Below are positions 7,441 through 14,503 of a stretch of 18,313 nucleotides of DNA, in pieces. Position 1 is the first letter of the stretch. Every line of letters starts with the position of its first letter. Both the position numbers and the translations under genes were made by a program. A model generated the notes under the pieces. The model ran no database searches. It was not told where the DNA came from and saw only the letters and a program-made list of their open reading frames with translations. The stretch is taken from NCBI GenBank assembly GCA_038522635.1, contig JBCBJZ010000067.1, positions 1 through 18,313 of the forward strand. The letters are read 5' to 3'. This stretch comes from JBCBJZ01 sp038522635. GTDB lineage: Bacteria; Pseudomonadota; Alphaproteobacteria; Rhizobiales; Hyphomicrobiaceae.

Positions 7441-8802
7441 GTGGCAACCCAACAGAGCAAAGCATCGCTGAGACCCATGATGAACGGCGCCGCAGCGTCG
7501 GTTTTGTCGGGGACGTCAGGGCGCCGCGAGGAGGCTGCGAGCACGGCAGCGTTCCCCAAGCCGCGGTTTGAAGACCTGAGCTCCTACGAAGCGATCGTCA
7601 AATACCGCCGCATCGGCCAAGCTGTCGGCATCAAGACGCCGTTCTTCAACGTGCACGAGACGCGCTCGGGCGCGACCGCGCAGATCGACGGCAAGACGTT
7701 CATCAACTTTGCATCCTACGACTATCTGGGCCTGAACCAGGCGCCGGACGTCGGTGAGGCGGCGAAAGAGGCGATCGACGCTTACGGCACGTCGGTGTCA
7801 GCGAGCCGTATCGTCGCGGGCGAGCGGCCGTTCCACAACGCGTTGGAGAAAGATCTGGCCGATTTTTACGGCGCCGAAGACGCGATCGTGATGGTGAGCG
7901 GTCATGCCACCAACGTCACGACCATCAGCGAGCTGATGAACAGCAACGACCTCATCATCTGCGATGAGTTGATGCACAACAGCGCGCTTGTCGGCTCGGC
8001 CGCTTCGGGCGCGACCGTTAAGTCGTTCCGCCACAACAACCTCGATGCGTTGGAGCGCATCCTGCGCGAGCACCGCGGCCATCACACCCGCGCGCTGATC
8101 GTCGTTGAAGGCCTTTACTCGATGGATGGCGATTTCCCCGACCTCGCCCGCCTGGTCGCGCTGAAAGAGCACTACGGCGCCTGGCTCATGGTGGACGAAG
8201 CGCACGGCCTTGGCGTGGTCGGCAAGACGGGACGCGGTGTCGCTGAGCACTTCGACATTGACCCTTCGCGCGTCGACATCTGGATGGGCACGCTTAGCAA
8301 AACGCTCGGCGCTTGCGGCGGCTACATTGCGGGCAGCGCCGTACTGGTCGAAATCCTGAAATACAAGGCGCCGGGCTTCGTCTACTCGGTCGGTATGTCA
8401 CCGCCGGTGGCCGCTGCCGCGCGCACCGCGCTGCGTAAGCTCATCGATGAGCCCGAGCGCGTGACGAAACTGCAGGCGAACGGTCAGCTTTTCATGAAAG
8501 AAGCGCAGGCGGCCGGCCTCGACACCGGCACCAGCGCGGGCCTCGCGGTGGTGCCTGTGATGGTGGGCGACAGCTTGAAGGCTGTGAAACTGACCGAACG
8601 GTTGCACGAACGCGGCGTGATCGCGCTGCCGATCATCTATCCGGCGGTGCCGTTGAAGGCTGCGCGGTTGCGGTTCTTCATCACCTCTGAGCACACGCAT
8701 GAGCAACTGCGCGAGACCGTCCGCATCACGAAAGAAGAGCTGAGCAAGCTCTCGCGCGACGTGCTGGGCGCGGCCGCACGAAAAGTGATCAGCATGTTCT
8801 AG
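7441..8802 (+). CDS. Alpha-oxoamine synthase family PLP enzyme (serine palmitoyltransferase / AONS / KBL-like)
   Basis: This protein of about 453 residues is a fold-type I PLP enzyme of the alpha-oxoamine synthase family, which condenses an amino acid with an acyl thioester and releases CO2. Visible features are NFASYDYLGL (89-98), the SRIVAG...H..LE substrate segment (122-136), the PLP-stacking His in DELMHNS (about 179), D252/H255 in DEAHGLG, and the PLP-binding lysine K287 in GTLSKTLGACGGY. Substrate choice is open: serine plus acyl-CoA/ACP (sphingolipid base), alanine plus pimeloyl (biotin), glycine (ALA or KBL), or a polyketide chain. There are no biotin, haem or threonine-degradation neighbours, and the ~45-residue N-terminal extension is not typical of BioF or KBL. 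The GTG at 7441 is favoured by AAGGA 7 nt upstream (7429-7433). An in-frame GTG at 7435 is too close to that site. Confidence 0.9.
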   Translation: MATQQSKASLRPMMNGAAASVLSGTSGRREEAASTAAFPKPRFEDLSSYEAIVKYRRIGQAVGIKTPFFNVHETRSGATAQIDGKTFINFASYDYLGLNQAPDVGEAAKEAIDAYGTSVSASRIVAGERPFHNALEKDLADFYGAEDAIVMVSGHATNVTTISELMNSNDLIICDELMHNSALVGSAASGATVKSFRHNNLDALERILREHRGHHTRALIVVEGLYSMDGDFPDLARLVALKEHYGAWLMVDEAHGLGVVGKTGRGVAEHFDIDPSRVDIWMGTLSKTLGACGGYIAGSAVLVEILKYKAPGFVYSVGMSPPVAAAARTALRKLIDEPERVTKLQANGQLFMKEAQAAGLDTGTSAGLAVVPVMVGDSLKAVKLTERLHERGVIALPIIYPAVPLKAARLRFFITSEHTHEQLRETVRITKEELSKLSRDVLGAAARKVISMF

Positions 8803-8803
8803 A

Positions 8804-8846
8804 GTTCATCCGCTTCAGGTGGAATCAACTAAAGCGAAAGATGAAC
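8804..8846. repeat. Hairpin directly after the oxoamine synthase stop
   Basis: GTTCATC-CGCTT (8804-8815) pairs with AAGCG-(aaa)-GATGAAC (8832-8846), giving 12 bp with a 3-nt bulge and a 16-nt loop. It begins two bases after the stop codon. No T-run follows on the plus strand, so it is not a standard intrinsic terminator there. It may protect the 3' end or be a remnant of an interspersed palindromic repeat. Confidence 0.55.
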
Positions 8847-8847
8847 G

Positions 8848-8903
8848 GTAAAACAAAAGCTTAGATGTCGGTTCAGCTTCAAGCGGAAGCGAACCGCATC
8901 TAA
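8848..8903 (-). terminator. Intrinsic terminator for the minus-strand membrane protein gene
   Basis: A long stem is built from TTAGATG (8861-8867), CGGTTC (8869-8874) and GCTTC (8876-8880), pairing with GAAGC, GAACCG and CATCTAA (8886-8903). That is 18 bp with two single-base bulges (8868, 8875) and a 5-nt loop. Read on the minus strand it is followed at once by GCTTTTGTTTTAC (8860-8848), a T-rich tract. It lies about 84 nt beyond the stop of the minus-strand gene, where a terminator is expected. On the plus strand no T-run follows. Confidence 0.7.
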
Positions 8904-8986
8904 AGGGTGTTCCGCGCTCGTCATTTTTCCGCGGTCGTCGTGGACGCAGAACCGGCTCGCTCTACGGTCGGTTCGTGCAGCGCGGT

Positions 8987-9340
8987 TCAGACGAACTGGA
9001 TCAGTATTTTGGCCTTGAGCAGCCAGGGGAAGTAGGTCGTCAGCAGCTGCCCTGCGCCCCACAGCAACGCGCCCAACAGGATCAACGCCGGGATCGCCGC
9101 CAGAACCGCTTTGATGAAGAACATCATCAAAGAAAAGAACGGTACCTTGATCGAGGTCACCACACCGGCCGGCACGTCGTGACCGGTCGCTTCCGGCGGC
9201 GTCAGCGGTGCAGTCGGCTCATCGACCGCGGACATCGCGAACGCATCTTCGTTGCGCGCGCGGGCCTGCTCCTCGCGGGCGCGGCGAAAGGTGCGGGGCA
9301 AATCATCGTCAGCGGAAATCGAATAGGGGCTGTCGGCCAT
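8987..9340 (-). CDS. Small hypothetical membrane protein
   Basis: This protein of 117 residues matches no family I can name. The N-terminal ~60 residues are polar and charged, with an Arg/Glu/Ala stretch (about 17-31). A long hydrophobic stretch at about 66-103 (from VPFFSLMMFF) is enough for one long or two short membrane helices. The C-terminus is LLKAKILIQFV. The ATG at 9340 is preferred because GGAG lies 8 nt upstream. The ATG at 9361 has no ribosome binding site and sits only a few bases from a TATAAC box on the minus strand, where transcription may begin. It is followed by a good terminator and stands alone, opposite apt. That supports a real monocistronic gene; function is unknown. Confidence 0.75.
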   Translation of the reverse strand: MADSPYSISADDDLPRTFRRAREEQARARNEDAFAMSAVDEPTAPLTPPEATGHDVPAGVVTSIKVPFFSLMMFFIKAVLAAIPALILLGALLWGAGQLLTTYFPWLLKAKILIQFV

Positions 9341-9364
9341 CGTACCGGCTCCAGTATCCATAGC

Positions 9365-9406
9365 GTTATACTCGCGACCCTATACGCAGCGCCAATGCGG
9401 CTGCAA
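9365..9406 (-). promoter_or_regulatory. Candidate promoter for the small membrane protein gene
   Basis: On the minus strand two -10-like hexamers lie just upstream of the gene. TATAAC is at 9370-9365, with TTGGCG 19 bp before it. TATAGG is at 9384-9379, with TTGCAG 16 bp before it (9406-9401). Either would start transcription close to or within the first bases of the gene. This is pattern matching only. Confidence 0.3.
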
Positions 9407-9571
9407 ACCACAACCTGAGCGATCACTGTGACCAGGGTGCGGCCAGCAGTGTCTTCGTGCGTTCAGCGGGCTGCAGGCACACTTTATCGTTAACCGCACG
9501 GTCGTATGCGGCTAATGTCCCCGCGACGACCCCCACCTCGATACCGCCGCTTGATGTTCCCGCGGCCGTGA

Positions 9572-9605
9572 CCCGTCCAAGCGACATGCCCGTCCAAGCG
9601 ACATG
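9572..9605 (+). repeat. Exact 17-bp tandem duplication upstream of apt
   Basis: CCCGTCCAAGCGACATG occurs twice head to tail with no mismatch, at 9572-9588 and 9589-9605. Each copy ends in ATG. The first ATG (9586) opens a six-codon frame whose TGA stop (9604-9606) overlaps the second ATG (9603). The second ATG is in frame with apt. Confidence 0.9.
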
Positions 9606-9626
9606 ATTGACGAGAAGGAGCCCCCC

Positions 9627-10157
9627 GTGCAGGACCTCAGCGCGCTGGTGCGTACGATCCCCGATTATCCCAAGCCCGGGATCATGTTCCGCGACGTAAC
9701 CACCTTGTTCGGCGATGCGCAGGGTTTCAAGGCGGCCATCGCCCAACTGGCGGAGCCGTTTCGTACCCAGCCGATCGATGCGGTGGCCGGCATTGAAGCG
9801 CGCGGTTTTATCTTGGGCGGCGCGGTGGCGGACCGGCTCGGCTGCGGCTTCATCCCGATCCGCAAGAAGGGGAAGCTGCCGTCCACCACCATCGGGCAGG
9901 ACTACACGCTTGAATACGGCGTCGATACGATCGAAATGCATGATGACGCTGTCGCTGAAGGCACCCGCGTGCTGATCGTTGATGATCTGATCGCGACCGG
10001 CGGCACGGCGGAGGCGGCGGTCAAGCTGGTGCGCCGAGCGGGCGGCACGGTGGATGCTGCAGCGTTCATGATCGATCTACCGGATCTGGGAGGCGTGAAG
10101 CTACTCGAGGGGCACGGTGTTGCGAGCCACGCGCTGATGGCCTTTCCGGGCCACTGA
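9627..10157 (+). CDS. apt: Adenine phosphoribosyltransferase
   Basis: This is a 176-residue cytosolic enzyme making AMP and pyrophosphate from adenine and PRPP. Diagnostic features are the DYPKPGIMFRD N-terminal segment (13-23), the GIEARGF loop (55-61), RKKGKLP (79-85) and the PRPP-binding VLIVDDLIATGGTA (115-128). Length is normal for Apt. The GTG at 9627 is preferred: GAGAAGGAG (9612-9620) is spaced 6 nt from it and the protein then starts where other Apt proteins do. The in-frame ATG at 9603, at the end of the duplicated 17-mer, would add eight residues. mtnA follows 43 bp downstream on the same strand. Adenine is the other product of methylthioadenosine cleavage, so grouping the two makes metabolic sense. 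Confidence 0.95.
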   Translation: MQDLSALVRTIPDYPKPGIMFRDVTTLFGDAQGFKAAIAQLAEPFRTQPIDAVAGIEARGFILGGAVADRLGCGFIPIRKKGKLPSTTIGQDYTLEYGVDTIEMHDDAVAEGTRVLIVDDLIATGGTAEAAVKLVRRAGGTVDAAAFMIDLPDLGGVKLLEGHGVASHALMAFPGH

Positions 10158-10200
10158 TCCTGAAGTTCTCTCCCCGCAGCGCCTGCGCGAAAGGACCACG

Positions 10201-11298
10201 ATGAACATCAACGGCAAGGCCTACCGCACGATCTGGCTCAACGACGATGGCTGGTCGGTTGAGATCATCGATCAAACGCTGCTGCCGCACGCCTTCAAGA
10301 CCACCACGTTGCGCACGCTTGAAGAGGCTGCCCACGCGATCCGCGTCATGCAAGTGCGCGGCGCGCCGCTGATCGGCGCGACGGCAGCCTACGGCATCTG
10401 CCTTGCGATGCGCGTGGATGCGTCCCACGAGGCGTTGGAGCAGGCGGCACAAACGTTAGCGGCGCAACGGCCGACGGCCGTGAACTTGCGTTGGGCCATC
10501 GATGAGATGCTGATGACGTTGGCCCCGCTCGCGCCTGAAGAGCGCGTTGCAGCCGCCTATGCGCGCGCTGCCAAGCTGTGCGACGACGACGTTGAAACCA
10601 ACCGCACGATCGGCGTGCACGGCCGCCGCCTGATCGACGAGATCGCCGCGCGCAAAGGGGGCGAGCCGGTCAACATCCTCACCCACTGCAATGCGGGGTG
10701 GATCGCCTGCGTCGATTGGGGCACCGCGACATCGCCGATCTACCAGGCGCATGATGATGGCGTGCCGGTCCACGTCTACGTCGATGAAACGCGCCCCCGC
10801 AACCAGGGTGCGGCGTTGACCGCCTACGAGTTGGGCGCCCACGGCGTGCCTCACCACATCATCGTCGACAACGCGGGCGGCCACCTGATGCAGCGCGGCG
10901 CCGTCGATCTTTGCATCGTGGGAACCGACCGGGTCAGCGCCAATGGCGATGTCGCCAACAAGATCGGCACGTATCTGAAGGCGCTTGCCGCACATGACAA
11001 CGGCGTTCCGTTCTATGTGACGTTGCCCTATTCGACCATCGATTGGACGCTGAATGATGGGTTCACGATCCCGATTGAAGAGCGTGATGGCGCGGAAGTC
11101 TTGACCATGACGGGCCGCACAGCGGACGGCACGGTGGCGACGCTCGACATCGCCGCGCCGGGATCGCCGGCGCTCAATCCCGCTTTCGATGTGACGCCGG
11201 GCCGGCTCGTCACGGGGCTCGTCACCGAGCGCGGCATCTGTAAAGCGAGCGCGGCAGGCTTGGCGGAACTCTACCCCGAGCGGGCTGCAGCGGCATGA
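10201..11298 (+). CDS. mtnA: S-methyl-5-thioribose-1-phosphate isomerase
   Basis: This 365-residue protein has full-length MtnA features. RGAPLIG (53-59) binds phosphate, C163 in THCNAG is the catalytic cysteine, D243 in GTDRV is the catalytic acid, and ANKIGTY (252-258) completes the signature that separates MtnA from eIF2B subunits. It converts methylthioribose-1-phosphate, and in some bacteria 5-deoxyribose-1-phosphate, to the ribulose-1-phosphate form in the cytosol. AAAGGA lies about 5 nt before the ATG. The stop overlaps the next gene's start by ATGA, so the aldolase is probably translationally coupled and acts on the MtnA product. The enzyme that would supply the substrate (MtnP, or MtnN plus MtnK) is not in the window. 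Confidence 0.95.
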   Translation: MNINGKAYRTIWLNDDGWSVEIIDQTLLPHAFKTTTLRTLEEAAHAIRVMQVRGAPLIGATAAYGICLAMRVDASHEALEQAAQTLAAQRPTAVNLRWAIDEMLMTLAPLAPEERVAAAYARAAKLCDDDVETNRTIGVHGRRLIDEIAARKGGEPVNILTHCNAGWIACVDWGTATSPIYQAHDDGVPVHVYVDETRPRNQGAALTAYELGAHGVPHHIIVDNAGGHLMQRGAVDLCIVGTDRVSANGDVANKIGTYLKALAAHDNGVPFYVTLPYSTIDWTLNDGFTIPIEERDGAEVLTMTGRTADGTVATLDIAAPGSPALNPAFDVTPGRLVTGLVTERGICKASAAGLAELYPERAAAA

Positions 11299-12155
11299 GC
11301 GCACGCCCCCCCGCGAAGGCGGCGTCGAAGCGGGCAGCACGGCCCACGCGCGCATCAAAGGCATCGGCGGGCATCGCAGAAGGGGAGCCGGCGCACGATG
11401 CCAAGTCGGCTTCCACGTTAAGCGCCGCCGCGGTGGCCACGCCCGGCGCACCGCGGCCCGTGCGCCGTCCCACGAAAGGTGAGCGTGCCGCCCGCCGTGA
11501 TCTGATCGAGACGGCGCTCGCGATGAGCCGCTCCGGCCTCTCGCCCGGGCGTTCGGGCAATGTGTCTTGCCGTTGGGACGGCGGCATGCTCATCACGCCA
11601 TCGGGCATGGCCTATGACACCTTGCAGCCTGATGACATCGCTTATGTGGACCATGACGGCGGCACGCCAGCGCGCGCTACAGGTAAGCCGTCGCGCAAGC
11701 CCTCCAGCGAGTGGCGCTTTCATCTCGCGATCTATGGCACGCGGGCGGATGTGGGCGGTGTGGTGCACACCCATTCGTTGAACGCCACCGCGCTCGCCTG
11801 CGCCCACCGGTCGATCCCCGCGTTCCACTACATGGTGGCGGCTGCCGGGGGCCACGCGATCCCGCTGGTGCCGTATGCAACCTTCGGCACGCAAGCGCTC
11901 AGCGATCACGTGGTGGGAGGCTTGGCCGCGCATAACGCCTGCCTGATGGCAAACCACGGGCAGATCGCGGTCGCGGGGACGGCCACGGCTGCGCTTGAGC
12001 TGGCGCACGAGGTTGAGACGCTGGCGGCGCAATACAATGCGTTGCTCGCTTCGGGTCTCACACCGCACATTATCGATGACGAAGAGATGGCGCGCGTGCT
12101 GACGCTGTTTAAGGGCTACGGCCAACGCGCGCAGGAGAGTGGTGACGGTCCTTGA
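11295..12155 (+). CDS. Class II aldolase/adducin-family protein, probable ribulose-1-phosphate aldolase of MTA/5'-deoxyadenosine salvage
   Basis: This is a 286-residue protein. Residues 1-65 are a low-complexity Ala/Lys/Arg/Pro extension. The class II aldolase domain follows (about 66-275), with the phosphate-binding SGNVSCR segment, ITPSG, an acidic residue in SSEW (about 139), zinc ligands in HTHS (about 158 and 160) and a third His in ANHG (about 221). These match L-fuculose-phosphate aldolase-type enzymes. The same superfamily includes MtnB dehydratase, so the alternative is methylthioribulose-1-phosphate dehydratase. I favour the aldolase (Ald2 of the DHAP shunt) because mtnC and mtnD are not adjacent, but sequence by eye cannot settle it. 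The start ATG overlaps the mtnA stop by 4 bp. Confidence 0.88.
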   Translation: MSARPPAKAASKRAARPTRASKASAGIAEGEPAHDAKSASTLSAAAVATPGAPRPVRRPTKGERAARRDLIETALAMSRSGLSPGRSGNVSCRWDGGMLITPSGMAYDTLQPDDIAYVDHDGGTPARATGKPSRKPSSEWRFHLAIYGTRADVGGVVHTHSLNATALACAHRSIPAFHYMVAAAGGHAIPLVPYATFGTQALSDHVVGGLAAHNACLMANHGQIAVAGTATAALELAHEVETLAAQYNALLASGLTPHIIDDEEMARVLTLFKGYGQRAQESGDGP

Positions 12156-12166
12156 CGCCGCTTCGG

Positions 12167-13315
12167 TCAGGCGGCCGGCTCGTTGGGCGTTCGCCGCTCC
12201 ACCAGCATTTGCGTGGTGATCGAAAAGACGTGTACGCCGTCCTGGTTGTGACCCACGCATTCCGTCAGCACGAGCCCGTGTGTGGGGCGCGATTTCAGGT
12301 CCCGCTTGGCACTGCGCATGCCGGTAAACGTGATCGTATCCCCCACCAGGACGGGCTTAATCCAGCGCAGGTCCTTGAAGCCCGGCGAAGGTCCCCAACT
12401 GGCGATCTTAAGGCCTGCATCGGTCATCCGCGCTTCGATGTCCTGGCGGAAGGCGACCATCTTCGAGATGAACACCGCCGCCGTGTGCCAGCCCGACGCG
12501 CTCAGCTTGCCAAACAGCGAAGCTTCCGCGGCTGACGTGTCGAGGTGGAAGGGCTGCGGATCGAATTGTCGGGCGAACGCGATCGTCTCATCGGCAGTGA
12601 AAGTATGGCTGCCAAGCGCCATCACCTCGCCGACCACGAGGTCTTCAAACCAATTGGAGAGGGCCTGATCGCGCGGGGCATCGGCCGCGGAAAGGGATGG
12701 CGCGGGCGCAGGCGCTGGCGCCTTCACGGGCTTTGGCGGGACGGCCGCTGTACCGCTTGGCTCATCGAGCCCCGCATCAAGCGTACGACGCCGCATCATC
12801 TGCGTCACGTTGTGCCACGACATCACGACGGTGCCGTCGGCGCGCACCATGTCGAACGCCATCGTCATCAGGCCGACGTGAGGACGGCTGCGCAGCGTGC
12901 GCATGCCGGTGACCGTGTAGCGCACGTGCAAGCGGTCGTCGGGATAAACCGGCGCCTTCCAGCGGACCTCTTCCATGCCCGGTGAGCCAAGGGACGCAGC
13001 GCGCAGCAGCATGCCGTCGCACAGCAACCGCATCATGATCGCGCAACTGTGGAAGCCGGACGCGCACAGCCCCTTTGTCATGAAGGCGGCGGCTGCGACC
13101 TCGTCCAAGTGTTGCGGCTGGGGATCGAAGTGGCGCGCAAAGGTTTTGATCTCATCGCGGGTGACCAGGTAGTCGCCAAACGTGCCGGTATCGCCGACCG
13201 CGTAGTCTTCGTGGTGGACGAGGTCGTCGGCTACGGTTGAAGGGTTGCCCGACTGAGTTTGAGGCGCCGCAGAGGTTGGCGTTGCGGGAGAGGGGCCGGT
13301 ATCGCGCGTGGTCAC
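12167..13315 (-). CDS. Fused tandem MaoC-like hotdog protein (double dehydratase/hydratase-like)
   Basis: This 382-residue protein has two MaoC-type hotdog domains in one chain. Domain 1 (about 36-176) has the hydratase-2 motif FARHFDPQPQHLD (D64, H69). Domain 2 (about 222-375) has FARQFDPQPFHLD (D252, H257). The active-site Asp and His are kept in both. A 45-residue Ala/Pro/Lys linker joins them. MaoC-like enzymes hydrate enoyl-CoA thioesters, but many bacterial copies are uncharacterised. The GTG at 13315 is chosen because GAGG lies 8 nt upstream, overlapping the ychF stop. The frame is open farther upstream but that part is inside ychF. The gene begins 10 bp after ychF, so it is the last gene of that operon, and it converges on the aldolase gene with an 11-bp gap. 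Confidence 0.88.
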   Translation of the reverse strand: MTTRDTGPSPATPTSAAPQTQSGNPSTVADDLVHHEDYAVGDTGTFGDYLVTRDEIKTFARHFDPQPQHLDEVAAAAFMTKGLCASGFHSCAIMMRLLCDGMLLRAASLGSPGMEEVRWKAPVYPDDRLHVRYTVTGMRTLRSRPHVGLMTMAFDMVRADGTVVMSWHNVTQMMRRRTLDAGLDEPSGTAAVPPKPVKAPAPAPAPSLSAADAPRDQALSNWFEDLVVGEVMALGSHTFTADETIAFARQFDPQPFHLDTSAAEASLFGKLSASGWHTAAVFISKMVAFRQDIEARMTDAGLKIASWGPSPGFKDLRWIKPVLVGDTITFTGMRSAKRDLKSRPTHGLVLTECVGHNQDGVHVFSITTQMLVERRTPNEPAA

Positions 13316-13325
13316 GGGGCGAACC

Positions 13326-14423
13326 TCATGTGTTGAAGCGGAAGTGCATGATATCACCGTCTTTGACGATGTACTCCTTGCCCTCAAGCCGCATCTTGCC
13401 AGCCTCTTTTGCGGCCGTTTCGCCGCCGAGCGCGACGTAGTCGTCGTGGTTGATCGTTTCGGCCCGGATGAAACCGCGCTCAAAATCGGTGTGGATGACG
13501 CCTGCGGCCTTGGGCGCCTTGGTGCCACGCTGCACGGTCCAGGCGCGCGCTTCCTTCGGCCCGACCGTGAAATAGGTGATGAGGTCGAGCAGGTCGTAGC
13601 CAGCGCGGATGAGGCGGTTGAGGCCAGGTTCGTCCAGGCCCAGCGTTTCCAAGAACTCCGCCTGTTCTTCGTCATCGAGGCTTGCAACTTCCGCTTCAAT
13701 CTTGGCGGAGATGACCACGCTCGTCGCACCCTCTTCAGCAGCGCGTGCTGCGACCTGGGCGGAGAGCGCGTTCCCGGTCGCGGCCGAAGCCTCATCCACG
13801 TTGCACACGTAAAGCACGGGCTTTGCGGTCAGCAATTGCAACGCGCGCCAGGCGGCAAGATCGTCGGTCGCGATCTCGGCGTAGCGCGCCGGTTTGCCCT
13901 CGCGCAGAAGCGATAACGCCGCGTCGAACAGCGCGATGTGCGTCTTCGCTTCCTTGTCCCCGCCGCGCGCCTTCTTTTCGGCCGCCAGCCGGCGCCGTTC
14001 CACGCTCTCAAGATCAGCGAGCATCAACTCGGTCTCGACCGTTTCAGCATCCGCCAACGGATCGATGCGCCCATCGACGTGGGTGATGTCGTCGTCCTCG
14101 AAGCAGCGCAGCACGTAGGCGATCGCATCGACCTCGCGCACATGGGCGAGAAACTTGTTGCCGAGCCCTTCGCCGGTCGAAGCCCCGCGTACGAGCCCCG
14201 CAATGTCGACGAAGGTGAGCCGCGTCGGCAGGATCTGCGCCGATTTCGCGATGGCCGCGAGCCGGTCCAGGCGTGGGTCGGGCACGCCAACCTCGCCGAC
14301 GTTGGGATCGATGGTGCAAAAGGGGTAGTTCGCCGCTTCGGCCGCTGCGGTGCGAGTCAGCGCGTTAAACAGCGTGGATTTGCCGACGTTGGGCAGGCCG
14401 ACGATGCCCATCTTGAAGCCCAT
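13326..14423 (-). CDS. ychF: Redox-regulated ATPase / GTPase-like YchF
   Basis: This is a 365-residue protein and a complete YchF/OLA1. It has the P-loop GLPNVGKST (9-17), switch II in DIAGLVRGAS (73-82), the NVDE motif (208-211) that replaces NKxD and shifts preference to ATP, a central coiled-coil insertion rich in Arg/Lys/Glu (about 128-160) and a C-terminal TGS domain ending HFRFNT. The family binds ribosomes and has been linked to translation and oxidative stress responses; its core role is unsettled. GGAG lies about 9 nt before the ATG. It sits between pth (80 bp upstream) and the MaoC fusion (10 bp downstream). A compact GCGCC-GGGG-GGCGC hairpin lies in the pth-ychF gap (14478-14491) without a T-run. 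Confidence 0.96.
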   Translation of the reverse strand: MGFKMGIVGLPNVGKSTLFNALTRTAAAEAANYPFCTIDPNVGEVGVPDPRLDRLAAIAKSAQILPTRLTFVDIAGLVRGASTGEGLGNKFLAHVREVDAIAYVLRCFEDDDITHVDGRIDPLADAETVETELMLADLESVERRRLAAEKKARGGDKEAKTHIALFDAALSLLREGKPARYAEIATDDLAAWRALQLLTAKPVLYVCNVDEASAATGNALSAQVAARAAEEGATSVVISAKIEAEVASLDDEEQAEFLETLGLDEPGLNRLIRAGYDLLDLITYFTVGPKEARAWTVQRGTKAPKAAGVIHTDFERGFIRAETINHDDYVALGGETAAKEAGKMRLEGKEYIVKDGDIMHFRFNT

Positions 14424-14503
14424 GGGCGTTCACTCCTATCGAACTTGGCCGGTCTCAATGCCGTGCGCCGTGCAAGCGCGCCGGGGGGCGCATGCATGAG
14501 GCG

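Noticed and set aside
10456..11451. 331-codon minus-strand frame over mtnA
   Set aside because: Antisense to an unmistakable mtnA; Asp/His/Arg-rich with no family resemblance.
12157..12175. GCCGC/GCGGC hairpin between the convergent aldolase and MaoC genes as a terminator
   Set aside because: Only 5 bp, overlaps the MaoC stop codon and has no T-run on either strand.
11418..12260. 280-codon minus-strand frame over the aldolase gene
   Set aside because: Antisense to the aldolase domain with its zinc ligands; Arg/His/Gly-rich chance frame.
13316..13795. Upstream extension of the MaoC reading frame (160 more codons)
   Set aside because: This part lies inside ychF, is Ser/Thr/Arg-rich with no domain, and a GTG with a good ribosome binding site sits right after the ychF stop.
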